NCBI GenBank assembly: GCA_030834835.1
Contig: JAUQXD010000844.1
Span: forward strand, 1-7,246
Direction: 5' to 3'
Origin: Thermoflexales bacterium
GTDB taxonomy: Bacteria; Chloroflexota; Anaerolineae; Fen-1058
Length of the DNA: 7,246 bases
Both the position numbers and the translations under genes were made by a program. Below the pieces are notes generated by a model, which saw nothing but the letters and a program-made list of their open reading frames with translations, ran no database searches and was not told where the DNA came from. Positions 1 through 5,842 of this stretch are shown here, in pieces. Within the stretch, counting starts at the first letter, position 1. The number at the start of each line of letters is the position of its first letter.

Positions 1-44
1 GTCTGCAGCCGCTCGTTGTCTGCGCGAAGGTCGTCAGCGTTCAT
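1..44 (-). CDS. Possible start of a leftward gene (partial)
   Basis: Read on the minus strand, an ATG at 44-42 opens a frame of 14 codons, MNADDLRADNERLQ, that runs off the window edge. The hydrophilic sequence with leucines spaced as in a coiled coil (LRADNERLQ) looks like a genuine N-terminus. A weak promoter-like pair sits just upstream on this strand: TTGCGG, 17 bases, TAGACT, ending about six bases before the ATG, which would give a nearly leaderless transcript. No Shine-Dalgarno sequence is visible. The fragment is too short to assign a family; it could also be a chance frame. Confidence 0.3.
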   Translation of the reverse strand, partial: MNADDLRADNERLQ

Positions 45-175
45 GAGGTTAGTCTATCGGCTATCTAAGTCGTCCGCAATAGCACTCTTTCACCGTTGAC
101 AGCTGCCCAAAGTTTTAGCTTGGACACGGTAAACAAATACCATTTTTCATTTGTCATTGCATAGCGGGGTTGACC
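45..175. promoter_or_regulatory. Intergenic region upstream of the polyferredoxin operon
   Basis: This spacer would be divergent if the leftward gene at 1-44 is real. On the plus strand a perfect -35-like TTGACA lies at 96-101, but no good -10 box lies 16-18 bases later, so it is only a candidate promoter. The 3' half (131-160) is clearly more AT-rich than the coding DNA, as expected for a promoter or leader. No palindromic operator stands out. A GCGGGG stretch at 164-169 may act as a weak ribosome binding site for the TTG at 176. Confidence 0.25.
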
Positions 176-1096
176 TTGCGAGAAGTCTTAATTCGTGATC
201 TGGGCAAATGTATTGATTGCAACGTGTGCGTGGATGCCTGCCGCAACCGGCACGGCCGCGCGCGCATGACGATGACCGGGCCGGTGTTCGGGCAATATCA
301 ACTGCCCGATGTGTGCCGCAACTGCCCCGATCAGCCGTGCGTCAACGCCTGCCATCTCGATGGGATGCACCTGCATGACGGCAAAACCTTTGTCTCGGAC
401 GCGTGCCGCGGCTGCAACAAGTGTGTGGAAGCCTGCCCTTACGGCGTCATCGCGCTCTTGCCACGCGAACACCAGAAGCGCGAAAGTTTCTTTAAGCGCG
501 TGGTCGGTCAGGCGCGCGGCCTTGGGAATGGGAATGGACACAAGCCCATCCTCGAGGGTCGCGTGGCTGCCGATCCGTCGCGCTGCGTGCAGTGCGGCAT
601 CTGCGGCTATAACTGCCCGGTCGGTATTGCCGTGCGCGATTACGCGCGCGAAGGCAAGATCGTGGATGACGAGCGCTGTGTGAAGTGCGGCCTGTGCATC
701 GAGAAATGTCCGCGTGGCACGCTGCGCTGGGAGTCGACTGACGGCGAGCAGCCCGCCCGCGCGCCGACGCCGTTGATGCGGGCCGACAAGTGCGATCTGT
801 GCAAGAGCTACGGTGAAAGCGCCTGCGTGAAAGAGTGCCCGACCAACGCCATGCTGCGCCTGCCGGCTGACGATGGTTTGCTCGCGCTCAACGAAATGCT
901 GCACGCGGCGGTCATGGAGCGCGTCAACTTGCCCATGCAAGAATCCCATCGGCACAGCGCACCAATTCCGTTGTACGAGGACATTCCCGTCAGCCCGCGC
1001 CCCGGTACCGAACTGGCGAAGTCCCCGGCCATCGGCCAGTCGCCGTCCTTGAAGACCGGCCGAGTCCTGACGCAAGTCCGAGACAGCCGAGGCTAA
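176..1096 (+). CDS. Polyferredoxin with six 4Fe-4S motifs (CooF/HycB/DmsB-like electron-transfer subunit)
   Basis: This protein probably carries electrons through a chain of iron-sulfur clusters between a partner enzyme and the flavoprotein encoded next. Numbering from the TTG at 170 (308 aa), the motifs are: I, CIDCNVCVDAC (14-24); II, CRNCPDQPCVNAC (49-61); III, CRGCNKCVEACP (79-90); IV, CVQCGICGYNCP (139-150); V, CVKCGLCIEKCP (170-181); VI, CDLCKSYGESACVKECP (208-224). All 24 cysteines lie in these motifs. Motifs I, II, III and VI match the four-cluster DmsB/HycB/CooF plan; IV and V look like a two-cluster ferredoxin domain inserted before the last motif. There is no Tat or Sec signal and no membrane segment, so it should be cytoplasmic. 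The last ~80 residues are cysteine-free and proline-rich. The start is uncertain: TTG 176 (mature LREVLIRDLGKC) has GGGG six bases upstream, whereas TTG 170 has no room for a ribosome binding site. The frame is open upstream to 119 without an ATG or GTG. The catalytic partner is not in the window. Confidence 0.9.
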   Translation: MREVLIRDLGKCIDCNVCVDACRNRHGRARMTMTGPVFGQYQLPDVCRNCPDQPCVNACHLDGMHLHDGKTFVSDACRGCNKCVEACPYGVIALLPREHQKRESFFKRVVGQARGLGNGNGHKPILEGRVAADPSRCVQCGICGYNCPVGIAVRDYAREGKIVDDERCVKCGLCIEKCPRGTLRWESTDGEQPARAPTPLMRADKCDLCKSYGESACVKECPTNAMLRLPADDGLLALNEMLHAAVMERVNLPMQESHRHSAPIPLYEDIPVSPRPGTELAKSPAIGQSPSLKTGRVLTQVRDSRG

Positions 1097-1106
1097 AGCG
1101 AGACCT

Positions 1107-2480
1107 ATGCGTGACTATGTGATTATTGGCAATGGCGCTGCCGGGGTGACGGCGGCCGAAGAACTGCGGCGGCGCGACGCGCGCGCACGCATTACGATCG
1201 TCACCGACGAGAAGTATCCGATGTATAGCCGGCCCGGTCTGGCTTACGTTCTGATCAATGAGGTGTCGGTAGAACAATCGATGGCGCGCCAGCCCGAGTG
1301 GTATGTTAAACACCGCATCGAGCTCATCTACAGCCGCGCCGAACAGATCGATTTCGATCGACGGCGCGTGCAGCTGGCGAATGGCCGCGGTCTGCTCTAC
1401 GATGCGTTGTTGATCGCGGTAGGCGCGAAAGCCGTGCCCGCACCGTTTCCGGGCGGCAAGCTGGACGGGATTGTCTATCTCGACAACATGGACAACACCG
1501 TCGATATTCTGCACCGCGTGAAGTCAGCGCGGGCGGCCGTGGTCGTGGGCGGCGGCATCACCGCGTTGGAAATGGCGGAAGGGCTGGCGCATCACAAGGT
1601 GGAAACGCACTATCTGGTGCGCAAGAGCAATCTGTGGTCGGCGCTGCTCAATGATCGGGAATCGAAGTTGGTCGAGAAACAAATTCTGCATCACGGCGTC
1701 CACATTCACTATGGCCATGAAACGGCTGAAATCATCGGCGAGGCCGGGCGCGTGGCGGCCGTGAAAACCAATAAAGGCGAAGTCATTCCGTGCGACATCG
1801 TGGGAGTAGCCATCGGGGTCAAACCCAATCTGGCTCTGGTCAAAGGCACACCGTTGGAGGTCGATCGCGGCATCCTGGCCGATGAATACTTGCGGACCAA
1901 CATCCCCGATGTGTATGCGGTGGGTGACTGCGCCCAGATTTATGACGCCTGGAGCGGTGAAAAGCGGGTGGACAGCCTGTGGCCGACGGCGATTTCATCG
2001 GGCCGCATCGCGGCGATAAACATGGCGGGGGTCAAGCAACCGTATCGCAAAGGTGTGCCCTTCAATGCGGCGCTGTTGTTCGGCTTGCACCTCACCGCGA
2101 TCGGGCAAGTGGCAGCCGCCGGCCGCGAGGACGACGAGGCCGAAGAACTGGCGTTTATCTCGCGCGGGGCTAGCGAAGTCTGGCCCGCGTCAACGGGCGT
2201 CGGCTACACCAGTGCCTGGGCTAATGACGGCACTTCATCACAACGGTTGATCTTGCGGGACAACGTGATCGCGGGCGCCCTGCTCCTGGGCAATCAGCAG
2301 TTAGCCGATCCGCTGCGCGATCTAATCGATCAGCGGGTTGACATCGAGTCGGTCAAACGCCAGTTATCGGCGGGCGGCACGGCGATGTCGATGGCGGTCA
2401 TGACCGCCTGGCATGAACTCAAGCGCAGCAAAAAGGTTGCAGTTCCTTACTACTCCGGCATAGAGTTTGGAGATAATTAG
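1107..2480 (+). CDS. FAD-dependent pyridine nucleotide-disulfide-family oxidoreductase (FNOR/rubredoxin reductase-like)
   Basis: This 457-residue flavoprotein probably passes electrons between NAD(P)H and the polyferredoxin encoded 10 bases upstream. It shows the Pyr_redox_2 layout: an FAD-binding GNGAAG loop at residues 8-13 after a hydrophobic strand, a MYSRPGLAYVL motif at 39-49 like that of NirB and NADH-rubredoxin reductases, a second Rossmann motif VVVGGGITALE at 145-155, and the FAD-ribityl motif VYAVGDCA at 269-276. The only cysteines are 229 and 275, so the redox-active cysteines of disulfide reductases and the single active cysteine of CoA-disulfide reductase or NADH oxidase are absent. 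That fits a plain NAD(P)H:FeS-protein reductase. The strand after the second Rossmann motif ends in Arg-Lys (172-173) instead of an acidic residue, hinting at NADPH, but this is inference. Residues 360-457 form a C-terminal extension with no motif I can name. The ATG start has only a weak GCGAG ahead of it, so translational coupling to the previous gene is likely. Similar flavoproteins accompany CooF in CO dehydrogenase clusters and AorA in aldehyde oxidoreductases. Confidence 0.88.
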   Translation: MRDYVIIGNGAAGVTAAEELRRRDARARITIVTDEKYPMYSRPGLAYVLINEVSVEQSMARQPEWYVKHRIELIYSRAEQIDFDRRRVQLANGRGLLYDALLIAVGAKAVPAPFPGGKLDGIVYLDNMDNTVDILHRVKSARAAVVVGGGITALEMAEGLAHHKVETHYLVRKSNLWSALLNDRESKLVEKQILHHGVHIHYGHETAEIIGEAGRVAAVKTNKGEVIPCDIVGVAIGVKPNLALVKGTPLEVDRGILADEYLRTNIPDVYAVGDCAQIYDAWSGEKRVDSLWPTAISSGRIAAINMAGVKQPYRKGVPFNAALLFGLHLTAIGQVAAAGREDDEAEELAFISRGASEVWPASTGVGYTSAWANDGTSSQRLILRDNVIAGALLLGNQQLADPLRDLIDQRVDIESVKRQLSAGGTAMSMAVMTAWHELKRSKKVAVPYYSGIEFGDN

Positions 2481-2671
2481 ACGCGCAGTCGCGCGTAATC
2501 GCCGCCGATGAGGACGCCTGGCCTCGCGGCGCGGTGGAAGCATTGCCTTTAAGTTTGTCAATCAGACCGGAGTCCGGTTGGGAGCCTATCCATACGGGCA
2601 GCCAAAAACTGCCCCTGACCGCGTGACTTGCCGGCATGTGGCGCGACTGTTATTCCGAGGGGGAAGTCACT
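2481..2671 (+). promoter_or_regulatory. Hairpin-rich leader before the multiheme cytochrome
   Basis: Four short stem-loops can be read here. ACGCGC (2481-2486) pairs with GCGCGT (2491-2496) directly after the previous stop codon. CGCCGC plus GAGG (2500-2505, 2510-2513) pairs with CCTC plus GCGGCG (2522-2531), with a four-base bulge. ACCGG (2566-2570) pairs with CCGGT (2574-2578). GGGCAG (2596-2601) pairs with CTGCCC (2609-2614) around an A-rich loop. None is followed by a T-run, so none is a convincing intrinsic terminator. I see no known riboswitch consensus and no clear -35/-10 pair. The region may be a structured 5' UTR or simply a GC-rich spacer; the cytochrome may or may not be read through from the upstream pair. 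Confidence 0.3.
2657..2663 (+). promoter_or_regulatory. Ribosome binding site fixing the cytochrome start
   Basis: GAGGGGG ends eight bases before the ATG at 2672. This supports that start over the in-frame ATG at 2636, which would add 12 hydrophilic residues, including a cysteine, in front of an otherwise classical signal peptide. Confidence 0.7.
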
Positions 2672-5386
2672 ATGCGTCGCTATCGACGATTTATAGTTAT
2701 TGGCCTGGCATTCCTGATGGCCGCCGTCTGGAGCGTGGTGTTGGTTTCAGGCGCGGAAGCGAGCATGCCCGGCGAGGGCCTGTATCCGCTTAAACTGGCG
2801 CTGGAGCATTTGCGCTACGATCTGGCTGCGAGTGACGCCTTTCACGCGCGGCTCGATCTGGAGTTCTTGGAGCGCCGTCTCGACGAACTTCAGCAGGTCA
2901 TCACCACCGATCGCGCCATGCAGGCGCTGGACGAAGTGGAACTGGCCCTGATCGAATCTACCAAGGCCGTGGCTGCTGTGCCGGCTGAAGCGCAGGGCGA
3001 CATGCGTGCGGAATTGGCCCGCCTGGCCTTGCGCGCGAATGCCGATCTGGAACGCTGGCGCGCTGAACTGGGCGGACAAGACCCCAGGATCGCCGTCGTG
3101 GCGGAACTCGCCAGAACGATCGGTGAAGCGGCGTCTAATCCGGCCATCACCTCGGCTGAGCTGCTCTTGATTCTGAGCGGCGCGGCCTCGTCGATGGTGG
3201 ATGCTTCAGCGGGCGGAATTGAGATCGCTGCGCGTTCGATCGCGCTGCCACCTGAACTGGCGGCGAAGCATCGGCCCACCTTTACCGGCCGACACGCGGA
3301 GATCGACTGCAATCAATGTCACGTCGGCGGTCAGACCAAAGGTCTGTCGGCGGCGTGTGTGAGCTGCCATGAGGATGAGCACACAGGCAAGTTCGAGTCG
3401 ATGGGTCTGACGTGCGAGCGCTGCCATACCGACATCGCCTTCAAGCCGGCCAGTTTTGATCACCAGAACGCCACCACTTGCCAGGAGTGCCATCAGGTCG
3501 ATACACCGGTCGATCACTTCGCCGGCGAGTGCAGTATCTGCCACATGACCCAGGCGTGGAAGCCCGCCGACTTCAATCACACCGGCTTTACAGCCTGCGC
3601 CGACTGCCATACCAAAGACAAGCCGGTCGATCACTTTGCCGGCCTGTGCAGCAATTGCCACTCGACTTCGGCCTGGAAACCCGCCGATTTCAACCACACC
3701 GGTTTTTCCGATTGTGTGGCCTGCCATACCAAAGACAAACCGACCAATCACTTTGAGGGCCAGTGCAGTAATTGTCACACCACGAATGCCTGGCAGCCGG
3801 CGACCTTTGACCATAGCGGCCAGGCCAATTGCGTAGCCTGCCACACCGACGATAAGCCGGCCAATCACTTTGCGGGGCAATGCAGCACGTGCCACGCTAC
3901 CGGCGCCTGGCTGCCCGCCAGCTTCAATCACACCGGGCTGACAGACTGCGCGTCATGTCACACTAAAGACAAGCCCGCCAATCACTTTGCGGAGCAATGC
4001 AGCACCTGTCACGCTACCGGGGCATGGATCCCGGCCACTTTCAGCCATACCGGCCTGACGGATTGCGCGGCCTGCCATACCAAAGATAAGCCAACGAATC
4101 ACTTTGCGGGACAGTGCGCGACGTGTCACACGACGACGGGCTGGACGCCCGCCAGCTTCAACCACACCGGGCAAACCGATTGTGCGGCCTGCCACACTAA
4201 AGACAAGCCAACGAATCACTTTGCGGGACAATGCAGCACCTGCCACAACACCAACAGCTGGAGCGAAGGCACCTTCAACCACACCGGGCAAACGGACTGT
4301 GCGGCCTGCCATACCAAAGACAAGCCAACCAATCACTTTGCCGGGCAGTGCAGCACCTGCCACAACACTAACAGCTGGGGCAATGTAAACTTCAACCACA
4401 CCGGGCAGACAAATTGTGTGTCGTGCCATACCGGTGACAAACCGCCCAATCACTTTGCCGGGCAGTGCAGTACGTGCCATAACACCAACAGTTGGAGTGA
4501 GGGCGCCTTCAATCACACCGGACAAACCGACTGCGCGTCGTGCCACACCGGCGATAAACCCGCCAATCACTTTGCGGGCCAGTGCAGCACGTGCCACAGC
4601 ACAGGTGCCTGGACGCCGGCCAACTTTAATCACACCGGCCAAACCAACTGCGCGTCGTGCCATACTGGCGACAAGCCGCCGAATCACTTTGCGGGCCAGT
4701 GCAGCAATTGTCACAACACCAACAGCTGGGGCAATGTGAACTTCAATCACACCGGGCTGACCGATTGTCAGTCGTGCCACACCCGACCGGGTGGTCACTT
4801 TGCGGGGCAGTGCAGTACCTGTCACAACACCAACGATTGGGGCGATGCGACCTTCAATCACACCGGGCAAACCGACTGCGCGTCGTGTCACACCGGCGAC
4901 AAGCCGCCCAATCACTTTGCGGGTCAGTGCAGCACGTGCCACAACACCAACAGCTGGGGGAATGTGAACTTCAATCACGCCGGTTTGACTGACTGCCAGT
5001 CGTGTCACACCCGACCCAGTGGTCACTTCCAGGGCCAGTGCAGCCAGTGTCACAATACCAACGATTGGGGTGATGCGTCGTTTGATCACACCTTCCCGAT
5101 GGATCACGAAGGCGCGAACGGCGTCTGCTCGAGGTGCCATCCGGGCGGCGATACTTCCCAATGGACGTGTGCCAACTGCCACAACTACAACAACATGGAT
5201 AACGAGCATAACAATGTGAACGGTTATTCGCATAACTGCATCCAGTGTCACGCCGATGGCGGAGATCGACCCACGGCCGGGGTTCTGCCCATCTTCGCGG
5301 CCTTCCAGAATCCGTGGTTGCGCTCGCAACCCAATCAGCGGCCGCCGCAGCGACCGTTGCAGCAGCTGTTGTCGCAGACTCAGTAG
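2672..5386 (+). CDS. Secreted 34-heme c-type cytochrome with DUF5667-like N-terminal domain
   Basis: This is a 904-residue extracytoplasmic electron-transfer protein. Residues 1-30 form a Sec signal peptide: basic MRRYRR, a hydrophobic core, and a likely cut after AEA at 30. Residues 31 to about 205 are cysteine-free and mostly helical, opening with PGEGLYPLK (33-41) as in DUF5667-type domains. From residue 213 to 860 I count 34 CxxCH heme-attachment motifs, one per 19 residues. All 68 cysteines of this form belong to these motifs. Thirteen two-heme units (residues 281-783) follow the pattern HFxGQCSxCH, then W, then FNHTGxTDCxxCHTxDKPxN. Each unit has two further histidines (HF and NHTG), enough for bis-histidine ligation of both hemes. 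Hemes 3-4 form a diverged unit in the same register, and the last four motifs are irregular. The C-terminus is rich in proline and glutamine with no membrane anchor, so the protein may be released, surface-attached or polymerised. The architecture fits cytochrome c3/c7-type conduits for extracellular or periplasmic electron transfer; donor and acceptor are unknown. Heme counts are direct; function is inferred. Confidence 0.93.
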   Translation: MRRYRRFIVIGLAFLMAAVWSVVLVSGAEASMPGEGLYPLKLALEHLRYDLAASDAFHARLDLEFLERRLDELQQVITTDRAMQALDEVELALIESTKAVAAVPAEAQGDMRAELARLALRANADLERWRAELGGQDPRIAVVAELARTIGEAASNPAITSAELLLILSGAASSMVDASAGGIEIAARSIALPPELAAKHRPTFTGRHAEIDCNQCHVGGQTKGLSAACVSCHEDEHTGKFESMGLTCERCHTDIAFKPASFDHQNATTCQECHQVDTPVDHFAGECSICHMTQAWKPADFNHTGFTACADCHTKDKPVDHFAGLCSNCHSTSAWKPADFNHTGFSDCVACHTKDKPTNHFEGQCSNCHTTNAWQPATFDHSGQANCVACHTDDKPANHFAGQCSTCHATGAWLPASFNHTGLTDCASCHTKDKPANHFAEQCSTCHATGAWIPATFSHTGLTDCAACHTKDKPTNHFAGQCATCHTTTGWTPASFNHTGQTDCAACHTKDKPTNHFAGQCSTCHNTNSWSEGTFNHTGQTDCAACHTKDKPTNHFAGQCSTCHNTNSWGNVNFNHTGQTNCVSCHTGDKPPNHFAGQCSTCHNTNSWSEGAFNHTGQTDCASCHTGDKPANHFAGQCSTCHSTGAWTPANFNHTGQTNCASCHTGDKPPNHFAGQCSNCHNTNSWGNVNFNHTGLTDCQSCHTRPGGHFAGQCSTCHNTNDWGDATFNHTGQTDCASCHTGDKPPNHFAGQCSTCHNTNSWGNVNFNHAGLTDCQSCHTRPSGHFQGQCSQCHNTNDWGDASFDHTFPMDHEGANGVCSRCHPGGDTSQWTCANCHNYNNMDNEHNNVNGYSHNCIQCHADGGDRPTAGVLPIFAAFQNPWLRSQPNQRPPQRPLQQLLSQTQ
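3512..5020 (+). repeat. Tandem array of 13 two-heme coding repeats (117 bp, two of 111 bp)
   Basis: Unit starts, at the codon pair encoding NH or DH before F, fall at 3512, 3629, 3746, 3863, 3980, 4097, 4214, 4331, 4448, 4565 and 4682, exactly 117 bases apart. The unit starting at 4682 is 111 bases long; the next starts at 4793 and is about 117 bases long, and the last starts at 4910 and is again 111 bases, ending at 5020. The short units end in RPGG or RPSG instead of DKPPN. The DNA itself is closely repeated: the string AATCACTTTGC recurs in most units with few synonymous changes. The units beginning at 4682 and 4910 are 228 bases apart and form a 76-residue higher-order duplication (GNVN unit, short end, then NDWGDA unit). 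First units are more diverged (KPADFNHTGF), which suggests that the array grew from its middle and C-terminal part. Confidence 0.92.
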
Positions 5387-5401
5387 ATCGCAGTTTCAGA
5401 G

Positions 5402-5472
5402 CAGAGGCGGCTCCGTGCGAAGCCTCCCGGTGGGACACGCCGCCGGATAAATGGGCGTCAGAGCCGCCTCTG
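5402..5472. repeat. 12-bp perfect inverted repeat after the cytochrome
   Basis: CAGAGGCGGCTC (5402-5413) is matched by GAGCCGCCTCTG (5461-5472) with a 47-base loop. It starts 15 bases after the cytochrome stop codon. No T-run follows, so it is not a classical terminator by itself. It could protect the 3' end of the mRNA, or be a single copy of a dispersed palindromic repeat. Confidence 0.6.
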
Positions 5473-5497
5473 TTGGCAATCAATGATCTGCGGAAAC

Positions 5498-5818
5498 TCA
5501 ATAAAGCACACTGGCCTCGCCAACACTCACTGGCGAGGCCAGTTGTATTTTGGCGGTCGTGAGCGCAACAGCCTGGTCTGAAAATCCACGAGCATCGGGC
5601 TCACCCGACAACGTCCCATCTGAATTATTTTTCCCAATGTTGACTTTCAGCGTTGGATCAGGTACCGTCTCTAACAGCCAGGGTTTTCCCCCTACCCTAT
5701 TGGGCACTCGGTCAACAATCGAATAACGAAACAAGTCGCTCGTTCCATCCACATTGATGACGGGACGATCAGTTGTGTGTCCGTCCGACGCGGATCGATT
5801 CCATGTCGGTTGAGGCAC
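5498..5818 (-). pseudogene. Coding-like remnant or small unidentified gene on the minus strand
   Basis: The minus-strand frame ending at the TGA at 5500-5498 is open through the whole spacer and reads like protein and not like GC-rich shadow: it is rich in Asp, Asn, Ser, Thr, Val and Gly (for example DGTSDLFRYSIVDRVPNRV and GGKPWLLETVPDP), with mixed third codon positions. No ATG starts it within the spacer; a GTG at 5818-5816 would give 106 residues but has no ribosome binding site. Further upstream the frame runs under the MDR gene, where it turns into an antisense shadow. The last codons coincide with the terminator palindrome, so the natural stop may be lost. I do not recognise a family. 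The likeliest reading is an internal or C-terminal piece of a gene destroyed by rearrangement; a real short gene or chance are alternatives. Confidence 0.3.
5510..5551 (+). terminator. Intrinsic terminator downstream of the cytochrome gene
   Basis: ACTGGCCTCGCCA (5510-5522) pairs perfectly over 13 bases with TGGCGAGGCCAGT (5531-5543) around an 8-base loop, followed by TGTATTTT. An A-rich stretch (AATAAAGCAC) precedes the stem, so it may also work weakly on the minus strand. It lies about 125 bases after the cytochrome stop and separates that transcript from the MDR gene. Confidence 0.8.
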
Positions 5819-5830
5819 GCTGTCACTATC

Positions 5831-5835
5831 AGGAG
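5831..5835 (+). promoter_or_regulatory. Ribosome binding site fixing the MDR gene start
   Basis: AGGAG lies seven bases before the ATG at 5843 and supports that start over longer in-frame forms, such as an ATG near 5777 that would add 22 arginine-rich residues not expected in this family. A second ATG at 5852 (MKAVRI) also matches the usual family N-terminus but is 16 bases from the AGGAG. Confidence 0.75.
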
Positions 5836-5842
5836 AATTTGC

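Noticed and set aside
96..124. TTGACA as a full promoter
   Set aside because: No acceptable -10 hexamer at 16-18 bases; kept only as a weak candidate inside the upstream region.
188..1075. Minus-strand open frame opposite the polyferredoxin
   Set aside because: Composition is Ala/Arg/His-rich shadow; the plus strand has six intact cysteine motifs.
2545..2671. Cyclic di-GMP or cobalamin riboswitch before the cytochrome
   Set aside because: Considered because multiheme cytochrome genes are sometimes under such control, but the conserved core elements of both classes are absent.
3512..5020. Regular repeats resembling a CRISPR or satellite array
   Set aside because: The 117-base period is in frame, has no unique spacers, and encodes two-heme units.
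3953..5329. Long minus-strand open frame (458 codons) across the cytochrome repeats
   Set aside because: It is the antisense shadow of the 117-base repeats: periodic, rich in Val, Gly, Ala and Arg, without domain or ribosome binding site. The plus strand has heme motifs throughout.
5245..5386. Frameshift near the cytochrome C-terminus, suggested by its Pro/Gln-rich tail
   Set aside because: The other two frames show no heme motif or better protein sequence after the last CxxCH, so the tail is taken as genuine.
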